From: Nigrospora sphaerica
Lineage: Eukaryota; Ascomycota; Sordariomycetes; Amphisphaeriales; Apiosporaceae
Assembly (NCBI GenBank): GCA_018287875.1
Contig: JAGVVL010000017.1
Location: forward strand, 1,240,001 to 1,304,000
Reading direction: 5' to 3'
DNA: 64,000 nucleotides
Under the pieces are notes generated by a model. The model ran no database searches, was not told the DNA's origin, and saw nothing but the letters and a program-made list of their open reading frames with translations. Below, one piece after another: positions 32,531 to 42,623 of the stretch (positions within the stretch are counted from its first letter, which is position 1; each line of letters opens with the position of its first letter). Both the position numbers and the translations under genes were made by a program.

Positions 32531-34345
32531 ATGCTCAAATCCACACACAAGCCGTCGGCGAACCCGCCACCGCCGTTGCCGCCCGACTGGACCGCCCATA
32601 CGGCACCCACGGGGCACACGTACTACTACAATGCCGTCACGAAAAAGTCGCAATACCAACGGCCCGGCGTCGCACCCGCCGCGAATACGCCGCCGCCGCC
32701 GCCGCCACAGTTCCCGCAGTTCCCGCAGTTCCCGCAATCGACCAACGCGAGTTACCTACAGTACTCGGCCATCCCGCGGCTCTCGGATCCAGCCGCCGCG
32801 AACGCGTGGCAGGCGCAGTTCAACCCGCCGCCGCAACACGAGCCCAGGGGCGGCCACGCAGGCGGCGGACGCGGCAGTCACCACGACAGACCTCGCCCAC
32901 AGCCGCGCGACAAGCCGAAATCCAAGGTGGCCGTGCCCGGCTGCGAGCCATGGATTCTGGTCTACACCAAGTACGGCCGGCGCTTCGCCTACAACCCCGA
33001 TAAGAAGGCTTCGTACTGGCGCATACCCGAAAAGGTCCTGAAGGGCGTCATCGAACTCGACATACAGGCCGCGAAAGCGAAAGCGTCCGGCGACGGAAAG
33101 GCAACGGGTGTCGGCGCCGAGGGTCCTCGCCCGGGGGCTACAGGGGCCGGGGACCAGGATGTGGCTATGCAGGATGCGCCGGCGCAAGCCAAAGGGGAGG
33201 CGCCGCCTGACGAGGAGCTAGGTTCCGACTACGAAGAGGTGGAAGTAACGGACTCGGAAGGTGAGCACGACGAGGAGGGAGAAGGCGCACCCAAACGCCA
33301 GCGCACCGAGGAAGCAGCCGAGGATGAGGGGCCGTCGGGACCCGTAGAATTCAGCGAGGCCGACTTTGCCGCTCAGCTCCAGGCCATGGGCGAGGACTAC
33401 GGACTCGACCCGGGCGAGTACGACGACGGCGACGCGGCCAATTGGCCCGAAGGTGCCGAAGGCCTGCCGCTCTCGGACGAGGATGCCAAGGCCTTATTCA
33501 CCGACCTCCTGGCTGATCACGGTGTGAACCCGTATTCGCCTTGGGAAAAGCTGATCGACGACGGCAGCGCCGTGGTGGACGACACGCGGTGGACCGTCCT
33601 GCCCAACATGAAGGCGCGGCGCGAGGTCTGGGAGGAATGGAGCCGGGCGCAGATCGCCGTCATCAAGGAGCGGCGGGCCCGCGAGGAGAAGCGCGACCCG
33701 CGCATCCCCTTCGTGGCACTGCTGCAAGAAAAGGCCACGCCGAAACTGTACTGGCCCGAGTTCAAGCGCAGGTACAAAAAGGAAGGCCCGCTGCGCGACA
33801 CGAGCCTGACGGACAAGGAGCGCGAGAAGCTGTACCGCGACTACGTGGCCCGCCTCAAGATGCCCCTCGACACGCAAAAGAAGGACCTCTCGGCGCTCCT
33901 GCGCAGCATCCCCGCCAAGGACCTCAACAACAAGACGCTGCCCGAGAACCTGCCCAGCGCCCTCGTCGTGGACGTGCGCTACGCCGCCCTGAGCCCCTCG
34001 CTGCGCGACCCGCTCATCAAGGCCTACATCGAGACACTGCCCCCGCCACCGTCGGAGGACGAGGCCAAAGAGGACGAGGCGGCGCGCAAGGCTCGCGACG
34101 AGCGCAAGAAGAGGGAGAAGGCGCTGCAGGAGCGTGAGAGGGTGGTCGAGGAGCAGAAGCGGCGGCAGAGGAGGCAACTAGAGCACGGACGCGCCGCGCT
34201 CCGGGAAGAAGAGAGGGAGCTGGAGCGCGCACAGCAAGTAAGCAAGAAGGGGCTCCAGAGTCAACTGCTGGCCGAGAGGGTGGCAAAGGGCAGCGACCCA
34301 GCCGTGGCCCCAGCCAATGTGCCGTCGGCTCGGACAGAGGAATGA
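32531..34345 (+). CDS. WW/FF-domain splicing-factor-like protein (Urn1/Dre4-like)
   Basis: A single exon, 604 residues, start ATG in context CGCCATGC. An N-terminal WW domain (about 15-46) has its first Trp at W20, but the second Trp position is Tyr (SQYQRP). A Pro-rich spacer follows, then a second WW-like block (about 140-167, PWILVYTKYGRRFAYN...YWRIP), an acidic linker with many Glu/Asp, and an FF-type helical domain (about 310-380) holding LFTDLL and FVALLQEK-like motifs, with further FF-like helices behind. The C-terminus (about 500-600) is a highly charged coiled coil. Yeast Urn1 and fission-yeast Dre4 share this WW-FF order and associate with the spliceosome; the assignment is by architecture. 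It lies convergent with the dienelactone hydrolase (393 bp apart). Confidence 0.82.
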   Translation: MLKSTHKPSANPPPPLPPDWTAHTAPTGHTYYYNAVTKKSQYQRPGVAPAANTPPPPPPQFPQFPQFPQSTNASYLQYSAIPRLSDPAAANAWQAQFNPPPQHEPRGGHAGGGRGSHHDRPRPQPRDKPKSKVAVPGCEPWILVYTKYGRRFAYNPDKKASYWRIPEKVLKGVIELDIQAAKAKASGDGKATGVGAEGPRPGATGAGDQDVAMQDAPAQAKGEAPPDEELGSDYEEVEVTDSEGEHDEEGEGAPKRQRTEEAAEDEGPSGPVEFSEADFAAQLQAMGEDYGLDPGEYDDGDAANWPEGAEGLPLSDEDAKALFTDLLADHGVNPYSPWEKLIDDGSAVVDDTRWTVLPNMKARREVWEEWSRAQIAVIKERRAREEKRDPRIPFVALLQEKATPKLYWPEFKRRYKKEGPLRDTSLTDKEREKLYRDYVARLKMPLDTQKKDLSALLRSIPAKDLNNKTLPENLPSALVVDVRYAALSPSLRDPLIKAYIETLPPPPSEDEAKEDEAARKARDERKKREKALQERERVVEEQKRRQRRQLEHGRAALREEERELERAQQVSKKGLQSQLLAERVAKGSDPAVAPANVPSARTEE

Positions 34346-34737
34346 GCACAGACGCCGAAATGTCCCTTGTAGAAGAAGCCGGCTGCAGTGGTGTACGGGA
34401 ACGGTCGCTGGCATGACATGCGCGGAACGGGATCGCGAAAAGGGAGGACTGGCCACCCATAGCATCAAAGGGATTACGCAAACTACTTTATGCAAAAAAC
34501 CACCCGCCATGGGAATTCAAAGGGTTTTACATCATCTCGATTCATGACAAGCCGCACGTATACTCATGGATCCGTGTGAGGGGTGGCAATGGCAAACGAA
34601 CAACGAAGCACTTCTGGTCCGAAGAAGGAGAGCCTCTCAACCATTCATCCCACGAGTAGCAAGCAGGTCGTACGCAGCAGCCTGCAGCCTCTCCCTCGGC
34701 GGCTTGGCTGTGACCGCGGACCGACCCCGTCTGGGAC
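34346..34737. other. Convergent 3' intergenic region
   Basis: Nearly 400 bp between two stop codons. No gene seen. Confidence 0.55.
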
Positions 34738-35779
34738 TTAGAGCAGCCAGGAGTCGAACCAGGTGACGGCCTGCACAAAGGCCTGCTCCTTGGCCCAGCG
34801 CTCGTGCTTCTTGCTCGTGTCGCAGCGGACCGTGAAGCCGTGCACGACTCCGCTGTACAGGTTGATCTGGTAGGGCTGGCCGCCCTTGGCCAGGATCTCC
34901 TCAGACTTGTGGCGCTTCTCGGCCGGGAAGATCTCATCCGTCTCGGCGGCGGCGATGGACAGCGGTGCCTTGAATCCCGCCAGTTCCTCCTCATCGACGA
35001 AGGACGGGTGGGCGAAGTAGCCGCACTGGATGTCGGGGTAGTGGCGCGCGACGTACTAGAGCAAAGGCAGCGGGTTGTTAGCGAGCTTGCACGATCGCAA
35101 AGAGAGATCCCGCCTCGGGACGGGCGGGAGAGGGCGGGAAACGTACCTTGGCACCGAAGCAGTAGCCGACGGCGCCCAGCTTCTTGACGCCCAGGGTGCC
35201 CTTCATGTATTCGATGGCCTGCTTGACGATGGGGTCGACGGCTTCCTTAGTGTGAGGGTTCTTGCCGTCGGAGCCCTTGGCGAGCCAGCTCATGATGTCG
35301 AAGTCGGCGGGGCGGTTCTCAGTCAGCTGGTCGCCGTTGAAGACGTCAATAATGAGCGTCTTGTAGCCGTTGGCGGCGTACTGGTCGGCCATGAGCTTGG
35401 AGTTGGGCCAGATGCCGAAGACGTCCGGGATGTACAGGATGCCGGCGTCCTGCTTGGCCTTGTCGGCGGCCGGCTCTGCCAGGTACGCATCGAACTGGCC
35501 GACCTTGACAATCTTGCCCTGCGGCTCGCCCCTGCGCGCGTGGTCAGCGTCGAGTGCGGGCTGCGGGTGCCCGACAAGCCGCGACGGGAAAGGGCGAGGC
35601 CATATGACATTCACCCGCAGGCGGCCTCGGAAAGCGAGGGAATGCACAGCAGCTCGTCGGGGTTGAGGCCGGCGTGGCCGCGGGATAGGTAGTGGTAGAT
35701 ATATTCAGGCGGTGGGAGACGGCACTTACTCATGGCGAACACCGACAACACAGCACTTGCCGGGGGGGTGGGAGGCCAT
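34738..35779 (-). CDS. Dienelactone hydrolase family protein
   Basis: Exons 35779-35730, 35531-35147 and 35055-34738 give 250 residues, the normal size. Introns: 198 nt (GTAAGT...GCGCAG, removing the stop that follows VRHE) and 91 nt (GTACGT...CTCTAG); phases agree. The alpha/beta-hydrolase fold has a Cys nucleophile: C141 in GYCFGAK, D185 in ETDEIFP and H217 in VVHGF form the DLH triad. The CCVVGVRHEG start is typical of fungal members. Classical DLH opens dienelactone in chlorocatechol breakdown; most fungal paralogues have unknown esters as substrates. Likely cytosolic. Confidence 0.9.
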
Positions 35780-36828
35780 ATCGACGAGAGTTGCGGTTGT
35801 AAGATGGACGTTTGTAGGATCGGAATCGGGGGGGAGGAGGGGCGGTATCAGTTGTGTGCAAGTCAAGTACTTAGGTAGGCACTGGGTGATGCGGAATCCC
35901 GTCAGTCGGAAGGTTACAGATGGAGGCAGGAAAGATGGGAGACAGTTGGGATGGGAGCCGAGGGGGGAAAAAGAACCTGGACTCAAGAGCCGGGCAGTGG
36001 AACAAGGAAGGACAGAGCGAGGCTTCGGCAAACGGGGTGCCACAGAAGGGGAAGGCGCGCCGCCGAGGAAGCTGCTCCGTCCTTGCACAACTATACACAG
36101 TAGGAGGACGCGGGCTCCCGTCCCCAGGAGGCTGAACAGCCATTCGTCCGTGAGGCAGGATACTGTCCATCCGAGAGCAGGGTCGCCCCAGTTCGTCGGT
36201 TGTCCGACCCCTCCCAAACCCTGCGTGGCGGGCCAATCTCATGTCCGGGCCTGGGGCGGAAACCCGCTCCATCTTTGTGATGATGATGCGCGAAGCTTGT
36301 TTTCCCGAGGCCGGTCTATTTCCATGCCCCTCATGCTTGGTCAGCTCAGCATCCCCTTGTCGCGAGCCCTTCAACCCGCAAACCAGGTGCGCGGGTGCGG
36401 GTGCCCGACTCGTCCGGTGGGCCCTTTCGGCGCAGATTCGGAATCTCTATGCCAGGTCGTCGTAGTAGGCGGAGCCAGCACGGACTTGCGTCATGGGCTC
36501 CCCTCTTCTATGTACCGTGCACGGTACTATGCAATTGCAGATTCAACAGCCCTGCCCCTGGCGCGCATGCATGCGTGCGGCTCCAGTCCGATCGAGATGT
36601 CATTGCCGCCCCACGTGCTGCTGCTTTCGTTGCTTTTCGCTCGGACGAGCTGTCCATCCCAACAACGCCTCCTGTCAATTGCCCACGATCCCCTGCAGCG
36701 CACGTGAACAAAATGCATTGGCGTCGAGGGAAGAGCCAATCCTGTCTGATTCATATGCGTTGTAACGGCTTCTGGAACAAAACTGTGACGCCCCATGGCT
36801 GCTCTCTTGATCCGGCCCCTGCTAGTAC
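35780..36828. other. Intergenic, no gene seen
   Basis: About 1 kb. The 331-codon plus frame at 35712-36707 has no domain, signal peptide or splice evidence and overlaps the DLH first exon on the other strand. Confidence 0.5.
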
Positions 36829-37953
36829 TCACCCGCCCCCAGCAGCATCCGCCTGCCCCCGCGCATTAAGATCCATGGGGCTGACTGCTCGACTCGACGG
36901 TGCCATTTTCCTCAACCCCAGGACACGGCGGAGCGCACCGGCCTTGGGCGATGACTTTACCGAAGGCGCGGATGAGAGATGGGGCTCCCGGACGACAGGA
37001 AGGCCCGCACCGGCCTCGGCAGGCTGTGAGGGCGGCTTGCCGGGGTAAGCTGTCGGACGGCGTTCCCTGGCGCATTTCCACGTCTGTCCCTGCGACGTCG
37101 GGGGCGAGCCCGAGTAGTCGCCCGGCATCAGCGCCTCCTCTGAACTGCGAGCCGTGTCGGATCGCACGGCCTTGGGTGTCTTGGTCAGGCTGGCGAGACG
37201 TACTCGCCACGGCTTGCGCGGTTCTAGCGGCGGCTCGGCGAAGATATGGGTTTCGAATTGCTGCACTGCCGTGGTCCTGCTATCGCCGTCGTCGGCGGCC
37301 GGCTGCGGGACGACGTCGGTATCGTAGGGGTGCGTGCTGCGGCCTGGTTTCCTCGGCTTCACCGACGCCCGGGTCCTTGTCTCGGGCGCCGTGCTCGTCC
37401 GCCTCTGCCCCTTCGCCTGGGCATCGTCAATCTTGATGTCCAGGCGATCTTGCACACTTTCGAGACGACACTGAAGCCATTGTATAGGGGCGGCGGCGGC
37501 TTCGAGGGCCTTGACCTTGACCGTCCTGGGAGCCTCGTCGCCGTCGTCGGCGGCGGCGGGGGCCAGTCGTGACTCGGAGCGCTGTTCGACCAGGGTGGTG
37601 ACGGTGGGCCACCGCTGGCGGTAGTCAGGTCGCGTAGCCGGCGTGGCCTGTCGGGACCGCCTGACCAGACCGAGGCGTCGGAAAATGGACGGCGAGGAAT
37701 GCCATTTTGCTGGCGAAACGCCTTCGCCTGGAACCATGGCGACAGGTGAGCCGGCCGCCGGTCCTCCGGATCAGATGGCTGACAGCATAGCCGCGGGGCT
37801 TGCCTCGAGGTCTGGAAGCGGCCTGCCTCCCAACGGACGTTTTGACAGACGGCGGGAAATGAGGAAACCGGAAGATGGGTCGGCCGTACGGTGCAACGCA
37901 GCCGTGGCCATGTCCGCCAAGGATATTGGCGCCGCGAAGTTGCGTGCATCCAT
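36829..37953 (-). pseudogene. Unknown basic protein, frame broken by one TGA (or shorter gene from 37737)
   Basis: One frame runs from the ATG at 37953 to the stop at 36831-36829 (375 codons) with a single in-frame TGA at 37773-37771. Before the TGA it reads MDARNFAAPISLADMATAAL and on to ...MLSAI; after it SGGPAAGSPVAMVPGEG and on. No intron with correct phase removes the stop. Either translation starts at the ATG at 37737 (302 residues), or a recent C-to-T change made CGA into TGA. The protein is Arg/Ser/Pro/Ala-rich, with a short helix (PIQWLQCRLESVQDRLDIKI) that could be a coiled coil, and a KxRKPxRxT-rich middle. No family is recognised; nuclear or disordered character is possible. Confidence 0.4.
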
Positions 37954-39218
37954 ACCGGGGCTGGGGGTATAGGCGGCTTCCTATTCAACACGATTCAGAG
38001 GTGGCAGTCACGACCGCCACCGTCGGTACTTCCGTCAGTCTCACTACTTTACCTACATACTCAACTAGGTACCCAACGTGTGTAGGTATGTGCGTGGGTC
38101 TTACTGATGCTAGCCCCTTGCGGGCGTTGGCTGTACCTCACCGCAGGACTTTCTTTCAAGTCTGGTACGGCCGGGGGTTGCTCATTCAAGAAGTCCTGGA
38201 TAACACGGCGAGAGACGCCCCTTCTGTATGGAACAGCGGGAGGCGATAGCAACCCTGCCAACGAATAGCAACCCTGCCAACGAATAGCAACCCTGCCAAC
38301 GAATAGCAACTACCACGGCTATTCCAGGGCAGGAAGCACATCTGTCGGTCATCTAGAAGATTGCTTACTTTACTTAAGCGGGTATGCTGCCAAGGACATG
38401 AGGTACCCGTGTAATCAACACCCGTCTAACGTTGAAGGCCTCCTCACAAACCTTCTATAGAAGTCTACCTACCCTCCATGGGGAAAACAGAGGACGCCAT
38501 CGTGCCGAAGTCCCTCGTGGCTGCTCATTGTAAGCAAATGCCAAAAGAACGTCCACGCGTACCATTTCAATCGACCTCCCGCGCTGCCACCTCATCCGGC
38601 GGCCGGTTTCGGCCGAAACCCGCAGCTCGTTCCGCATCCGGAACTACGCCCGGGCGTGCAAGGAACAGAACCATTGCGGCGGGGTTTACGGATACTGGCC
38701 TGTGCATGTCATGTACGCCCAGAAGCCATGGAAGCTGCTTAGGGATGACTGCCATTCGGGATCCCGAGTAGCCGCCGGCTTCGACGTTCTTGATGGTCCC
38801 CGGGTGTTCGGCCTCGGATCACATTGGACTGTCTTCTGGGCTGTTCTTGTACGTGCAGTCGGCGTCTGCCCCCCGAGCGCACGCCTCCTGCAAGGCAGCA
38901 AGCATCTGGCTGTGCACGACCCGGTGGTGCAACTGTTCTTTGGCTCGTGTACGCCCTTACATTCCGGTATCCAGCCAATCAGAGCTCTTTTCATGCAAGA
39001 TGCAATGTGACGGTTGGTTTTGGCAGCCTGCCATCCCAGTAGCCATGCGCCGGGGTTGGGTGGGTGATCATGAGAACCAGTCAATGGAAAAGGGGAGCTT
39101 CTCCCAGGGGCTTTCGTCCTTTGCCCGCTGGTTCTTCACTCCTGATCCTCGGAAATCAAAGTCTCTTCCACTGGAGACGGCGCTAACCAGAATACTATTC
39201 CATACTTGAGGCGTCGTC
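37954..39218. other. Intergenic with a minisatellite; no gene seen
   Basis: 1.26 kb between the unknown protein and the methyltransferase. Contains the 19-bp tandem repeat at 38245-38310 and several TAGGTA-type motifs near 38050-38095. No supported gene. Confidence 0.55.
38245..38310 (+). repeat. 19-bp tandem repeat, about 3.5 copies
   Basis: Units GAATAGCAACCCTGCCAAC at 38263-38281 and 38282-38300 are identical; a first copy (38245-38262) lacks one base and a last copy (38301-38310) is partial. Perfect identity indicates recent slippage or unequal exchange. Confidence 0.9.
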
Positions 39219-40986
39219 ATGGCCGACCCACGGTCCAAGGGCGGAACAGATGAGCCCAGAGTATCGACTGGGGCTTCGCATGTCACAGCCTCCCGTCAGC
39301 GTGCCCTTCTTCCTGCTCCTGGCCCCGGTTCCATGGAGAGTGGCGGATACGGCGACCAAGTTTCCGGAGCGACGGCCGTGCCTCCGCTCGATGTTGATCC
39401 CAGGGGCTGGAACAGGCCCGTTTTCGCGTTAGAAGGGCAGGCAGCCGGTCCGCTGCCATCCTCCCAGCAGCTTCTCCCGTCGACACTCGCAAGCTTCGGC
39501 GGGTCACGGGAAAAAACGCCGTTGTACGCATCCAACCCCGATCCCGAGTCCTGGCTCCATGATCGGAGTTGGAACCAGCATCCTTCGTCGGATGTATGGG
39601 GGAACAGCGAGCCGCTGCCTTACGATCGCGCATCGCAGACCTGGACTGGACACTGGCAAGCCCACGAGCCGGCACCTGACTTGCCTCGCGCCACCGGAGA
39701 CGCGAGATTGCGCCTAATGCAGCAGACTTCGCAGCAGAAAGCCCCCCATTTCCAACCGAAACCGGTGGATCTCATCCTTGGAATTGATGCTTACTCCAAG
39801 CCTGATCACCTCAGTCCCATCCGCGACGTGACCGGCGACTCGATAGACGAAGACGACTCCATCGAGATTGACGGTCGCAAGTACCAAAGCTTCAAGGAGG
39901 GTGGGTACATTTTGCCCAACGATGCCGATGAGCAAGATCGTCTCGACCTCCAGCACGCTGTCAACCTTGCGCTGCTGGACGAAAGGCTTGCCACCGCCCC
40001 TGTCCGAGACCCAGCTCGTGCCGTAAGCAGCATTTGCGTTCTTTGGTGCCTTTGTTCCAGCGAGCCTGGCCCTTCGTACTCCCGTTGCGCTCTCGTCTGC
40101 CGTTCTGGCCCAAAGACGATCCAGGAGGGCCTGTTCCAGAAGAGTGGGCACTGACTCGAGAGCACGGTAGCTGGACCTTATGACCGGGACGGGTATCTGG
40201 GCCCTCCAATTCGCTTCTCAACACCCACGCTGTGAGGTGACGGGCACCGACCTGGCGCTGATACAGCCCCACAGGGACCGGCGACCGGCCAACGTCTCGT
40301 TCGTACGTGAGGATGCTGAGGGCGTGTGGACGTTGCCGGACGATTTCGACTACATCCATATGCGCTCAGGCCTCGTATTTACCATGGACCACGTGGGGCT
40401 GGTCGAGAAAATGTTTACGCACTTGCGGCCCGGAGGCTGGGTTGAAATCCAGGACGGCTGTCCCGAGTTCCTGTCATTCGACGGCAGCCACGCGGGGTCG
40501 GCCATGACGCGCTGGGTGGCGGCGACAGCCGAGGGCCTACGGCGACTGGACCGCGATCCTGAGTCCGTAACCAAGTGCACCGGTTTTCTGCGCGCCGCCG
40601 GCTTTGTTGATATCCAAGAGAGGATCTTGCCTGTGCCCATCGGCAGCTGGGCGCTCGACGCCAAGTTCAAGCGCGTGGGGCGGTTCAACGGCGCGAACCT
40701 GAGGCAGGCGTGGACGAGCGGGACAGGCAATTTGCTTCTCCAGGCCGCCGGCATGCATCGTAAGCAACCCTCCGTTTCCTCTAGCCGTCCTGGGTTTCGG
40801 TCTAGGGAGGCTCGGGAGGAGTTGCTCTGCGAACACAGGCTTGGGGAAATTACTAACATATAGCGCAATGCAGCCGACGACATTCAGCTTCTCAATGAGC
40901 ACTGTGTGGCCGAGTTGGACTCTGGAGCGGTTCACTGCTACGGCCCGGCGCATATTATTTACGCCCGGAAGCCTCTAGATGCCTAG
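39219..40986 (+). CDS. LaeA-like SAM-dependent methyltransferase (TAM-type)
   Basis: Exons 39219-40022, 40171-40759 and 40874-40986 give 501 residues. Introns: 148 nt (GTAAGC...CGGTAG) and 114 nt (GTAAGC...ATGCAG); the second uses the AG at 40872-40873, not the nearer one at 40862-40863, because only this keeps frame. The family signature YQSFKEGGYILPND precedes the SAM site; motif I is LDLMTGTGIW (269-278), where most relatives have Gly in place of Met272. TGTDL (motif II), the YIHMR block and HLRPGGWVEI follow in order. About 220 residues of low-complexity N-terminus is longer than usual. Proteins of this family include the secondary-metabolism regulator LaeA and many cluster methyltransferases; target unknown. 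It lies convergent with an FAD oxidase. Confidence 0.85.
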
Positions 40987-41130
40987 TGCCGGGGTTTTTC
41001 TCGGGGGAACGGGGCCGACCTGCCGTGCTTCAAGGTCGTTCACGCATAGGGTATTAAACTATCTCACAATTCAACTATGGTGTTACGCGGCGTTGCCTAG
41101 TTTTCTCGTCTTGGGGGAGGGGCTGGCGTT

Positions 41131-41146
41131 GGGGGGGGGGGGGGGG
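41131..41146 (+). repeat. 16-base G homopolymer
   Basis: A run of 16 G between the convergent methyltransferase and FAD oxidase genes. Its exact length is likely to be unreliable in any assembly. Confidence 0.9.
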
Positions 41147-41165
41147 ATATCCAGAAACCGTCACT

Positions 41166-42623
41166 TCAGAGCGAAGCCAGCAAGATTGGCAACACGTAGT
41201 TCTCCGTGAACTGCCACAACGCACTCGAATCGTGCGTCAGCCAGGCCGCGCCGTTATAAAAGGTGCCACGCTTCCCCTGAAGCGCAAATAGCTTCTCGTA
41301 GAAGCGGTGCTTGATGTCCTCGTTGGGGACCATCATGTTGAAGGGCGCGTGGTCGGAGAAGGTGACCCAGTTCGGATCCGGGCCCGCCGGCAGACCACTT
41401 GCGGCTTTGTACCGGCGGATGTCGGCAAGCACGGCGGCACGGACGGCGGCGGCGCCGATCATATCGGGGCTACCGTAGTAGACCTGTGTTAGGTTGATGC
41501 CGCCGTTCCACTGCGTGTGGTACAGGCCGGGAAGGGCTGGGAGGCGGTAGGGCTGGTCGGCGCTCCCCATGTTGACGAGTCTCACGGCGCCGAGGCCCGT
41601 GTTGTTGAGCAGGCCGGTGTAGTAGCCGCTGGCGCGGAAGCGGCCGAAGAGAGCCGTCTCAGCCGGGCCAAGGTCCCATGCCTCGAGGTTGGACAGCACG
41701 GGCGGCGCCGCGAGAACGACCTTCTTGGCGATAATGAGCTTGCGGCCGGTGGGCGTCTGAACTGCAAGGCGCGCGGGCTCGGCGCCGTCGCCGTCGCGGC
41801 AGCGCTTGACCGCCAGAACGGTCGAGTTGAGCAGCATGTCGTCTGGCCCCAGAGCGGCAGCAATGTTCTGGTACAGCTCCTGTACGTTGTGATGGGCCGT
41901 GGTGAGGAACGGCACACCCGACAAGGCGACGTTGAGTTGGAGCTTGGTGAAAGCCTTGAAGATGTACAGGGTGCTGATGTGTAGCAGCGGCACGTAGCCC
42001 TGCTGGTAGGCGAAAACCTGTTGCATCATGGCGCCGAGGTTGTGCTTGGCCACAAAGTCGCCGAAGGGCAGCAGCAGATCCGGGTCCACGGGGTAGGTCA
42101 GGTTGAAGCTCTCCTGCAGCTGGGGATACTTCTGCGACAGAGCGGCAAAAGCGCGAATGGCAGTGGCGACATCGCCGGCGTTCGGGGGAGCGGCGTCAGT
42201 GACGATGCGGCCAGTGGTGAAGTCGACGGGCAGTGTGGGCACGCCCAGCACCGTGGTGAAGTTGACCAGCGGCACATGGAAGCGTGCGAAGTAGTCAGTA
42301 ACGACGGGCACGGGGGCGAAAATGATGACGCCGATGTCGACGGTGTAGCCCGTCGCCGGGTCAATCCACGTCTCGGCATGGCCGCCCAGGTGAGCCTGCG
42401 GCTCGACGACGACGATGCTCTTGCCGTGATCCCGCAGCCGGACAGCTGTGTACGTGCCCGACGAACCACCACCGACGACGGCAACGTCCCGGTGGAGAAC
42501 ATCCTTGGGGTCGAAATCGGCCGGGTCGGTACTGCAACTCGGCGACGAGGCGGCGAGGGCCCATGTGGCCGCAGCCCAGGTGAGCGTCGAAGCGGACAAG
42601 TAGCTACGCAGCATATTCAGCAA
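41166..42623 (-). CDS. Secreted FAD-dependent amine oxidase-like protein (beta-cyclopiazonate dehydrogenase type)
   Basis: A single exon, 485 residues (ATG at 42623; a second ATG three codons on is equally possible). A hydrophobic N-terminus ending near ALAAS (about residue 26) looks like a signal peptide. The FAD Rossmann motif GGGSSG (51-56) is followed by the ribose-binding E74 and LGGHAET (79-85), typical of the flavin amine oxidase superfamily. Several N-glycosylation sequons (NFT, NLT, NST, NNT) support secretion. Fungal proteins with this start and GGGSSGTY motif are usually annotated as beta-cyclopiazonate dehydrogenase (CpaO) homologues; the real substrate here is unknown. The methyltransferase next door hints at a small metabolic pair, but no PKS, NRPS or terpene synthase is present in the window. 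Confidence 0.85.
   Translation of the reverse strand: MLNMLRSYLSASTLTWAAATWALAASSPSCSTDPADFDPKDVLHRDVAVVGGGSSGTYTAVRLRDHGKSIVVVEPQAHLGGHAETWIDPATGYTVDIGVIIFAPVPVVTDYFARFHVPLVNFTTVLGVPTLPVDFTTGRIVTDAAPPNAGDVATAIRAFAALSQKYPQLQESFNLTYPVDPDLLLPFGDFVAKHNLGAMMQQVFAYQQGYVPLLHISTLYIFKAFTKLQLNVALSGVPFLTTAHHNVQELYQNIAAALGPDDMLLNSTVLAVKRCRDGDGAEPARLAVQTPTGRKLIIAKKVVLAAPPVLSNLEAWDLGPAETALFGRFRASGYYTGLLNNTGLGAVRLVNMGSADQPYRLPALPGLYHTQWNGGINLTQVYYGSPDMIGAAAVRAAVLADIRRYKAASGLPAGPDPNWVTFSDHAPFNMMVPNEDIKHRFYEKLFALQGKRGTFYNGAAWLTHDSSALWQFTENYVLPILLASL

Noticed and set aside
8878..42623. A complete secondary-metabolite gene cluster
   Set aside because: Tailoring-type genes occur (monooxygenase, methyltransferase, FAD oxidase), but they are spread over 34 kb among housekeeping genes and no backbone synthase is present.
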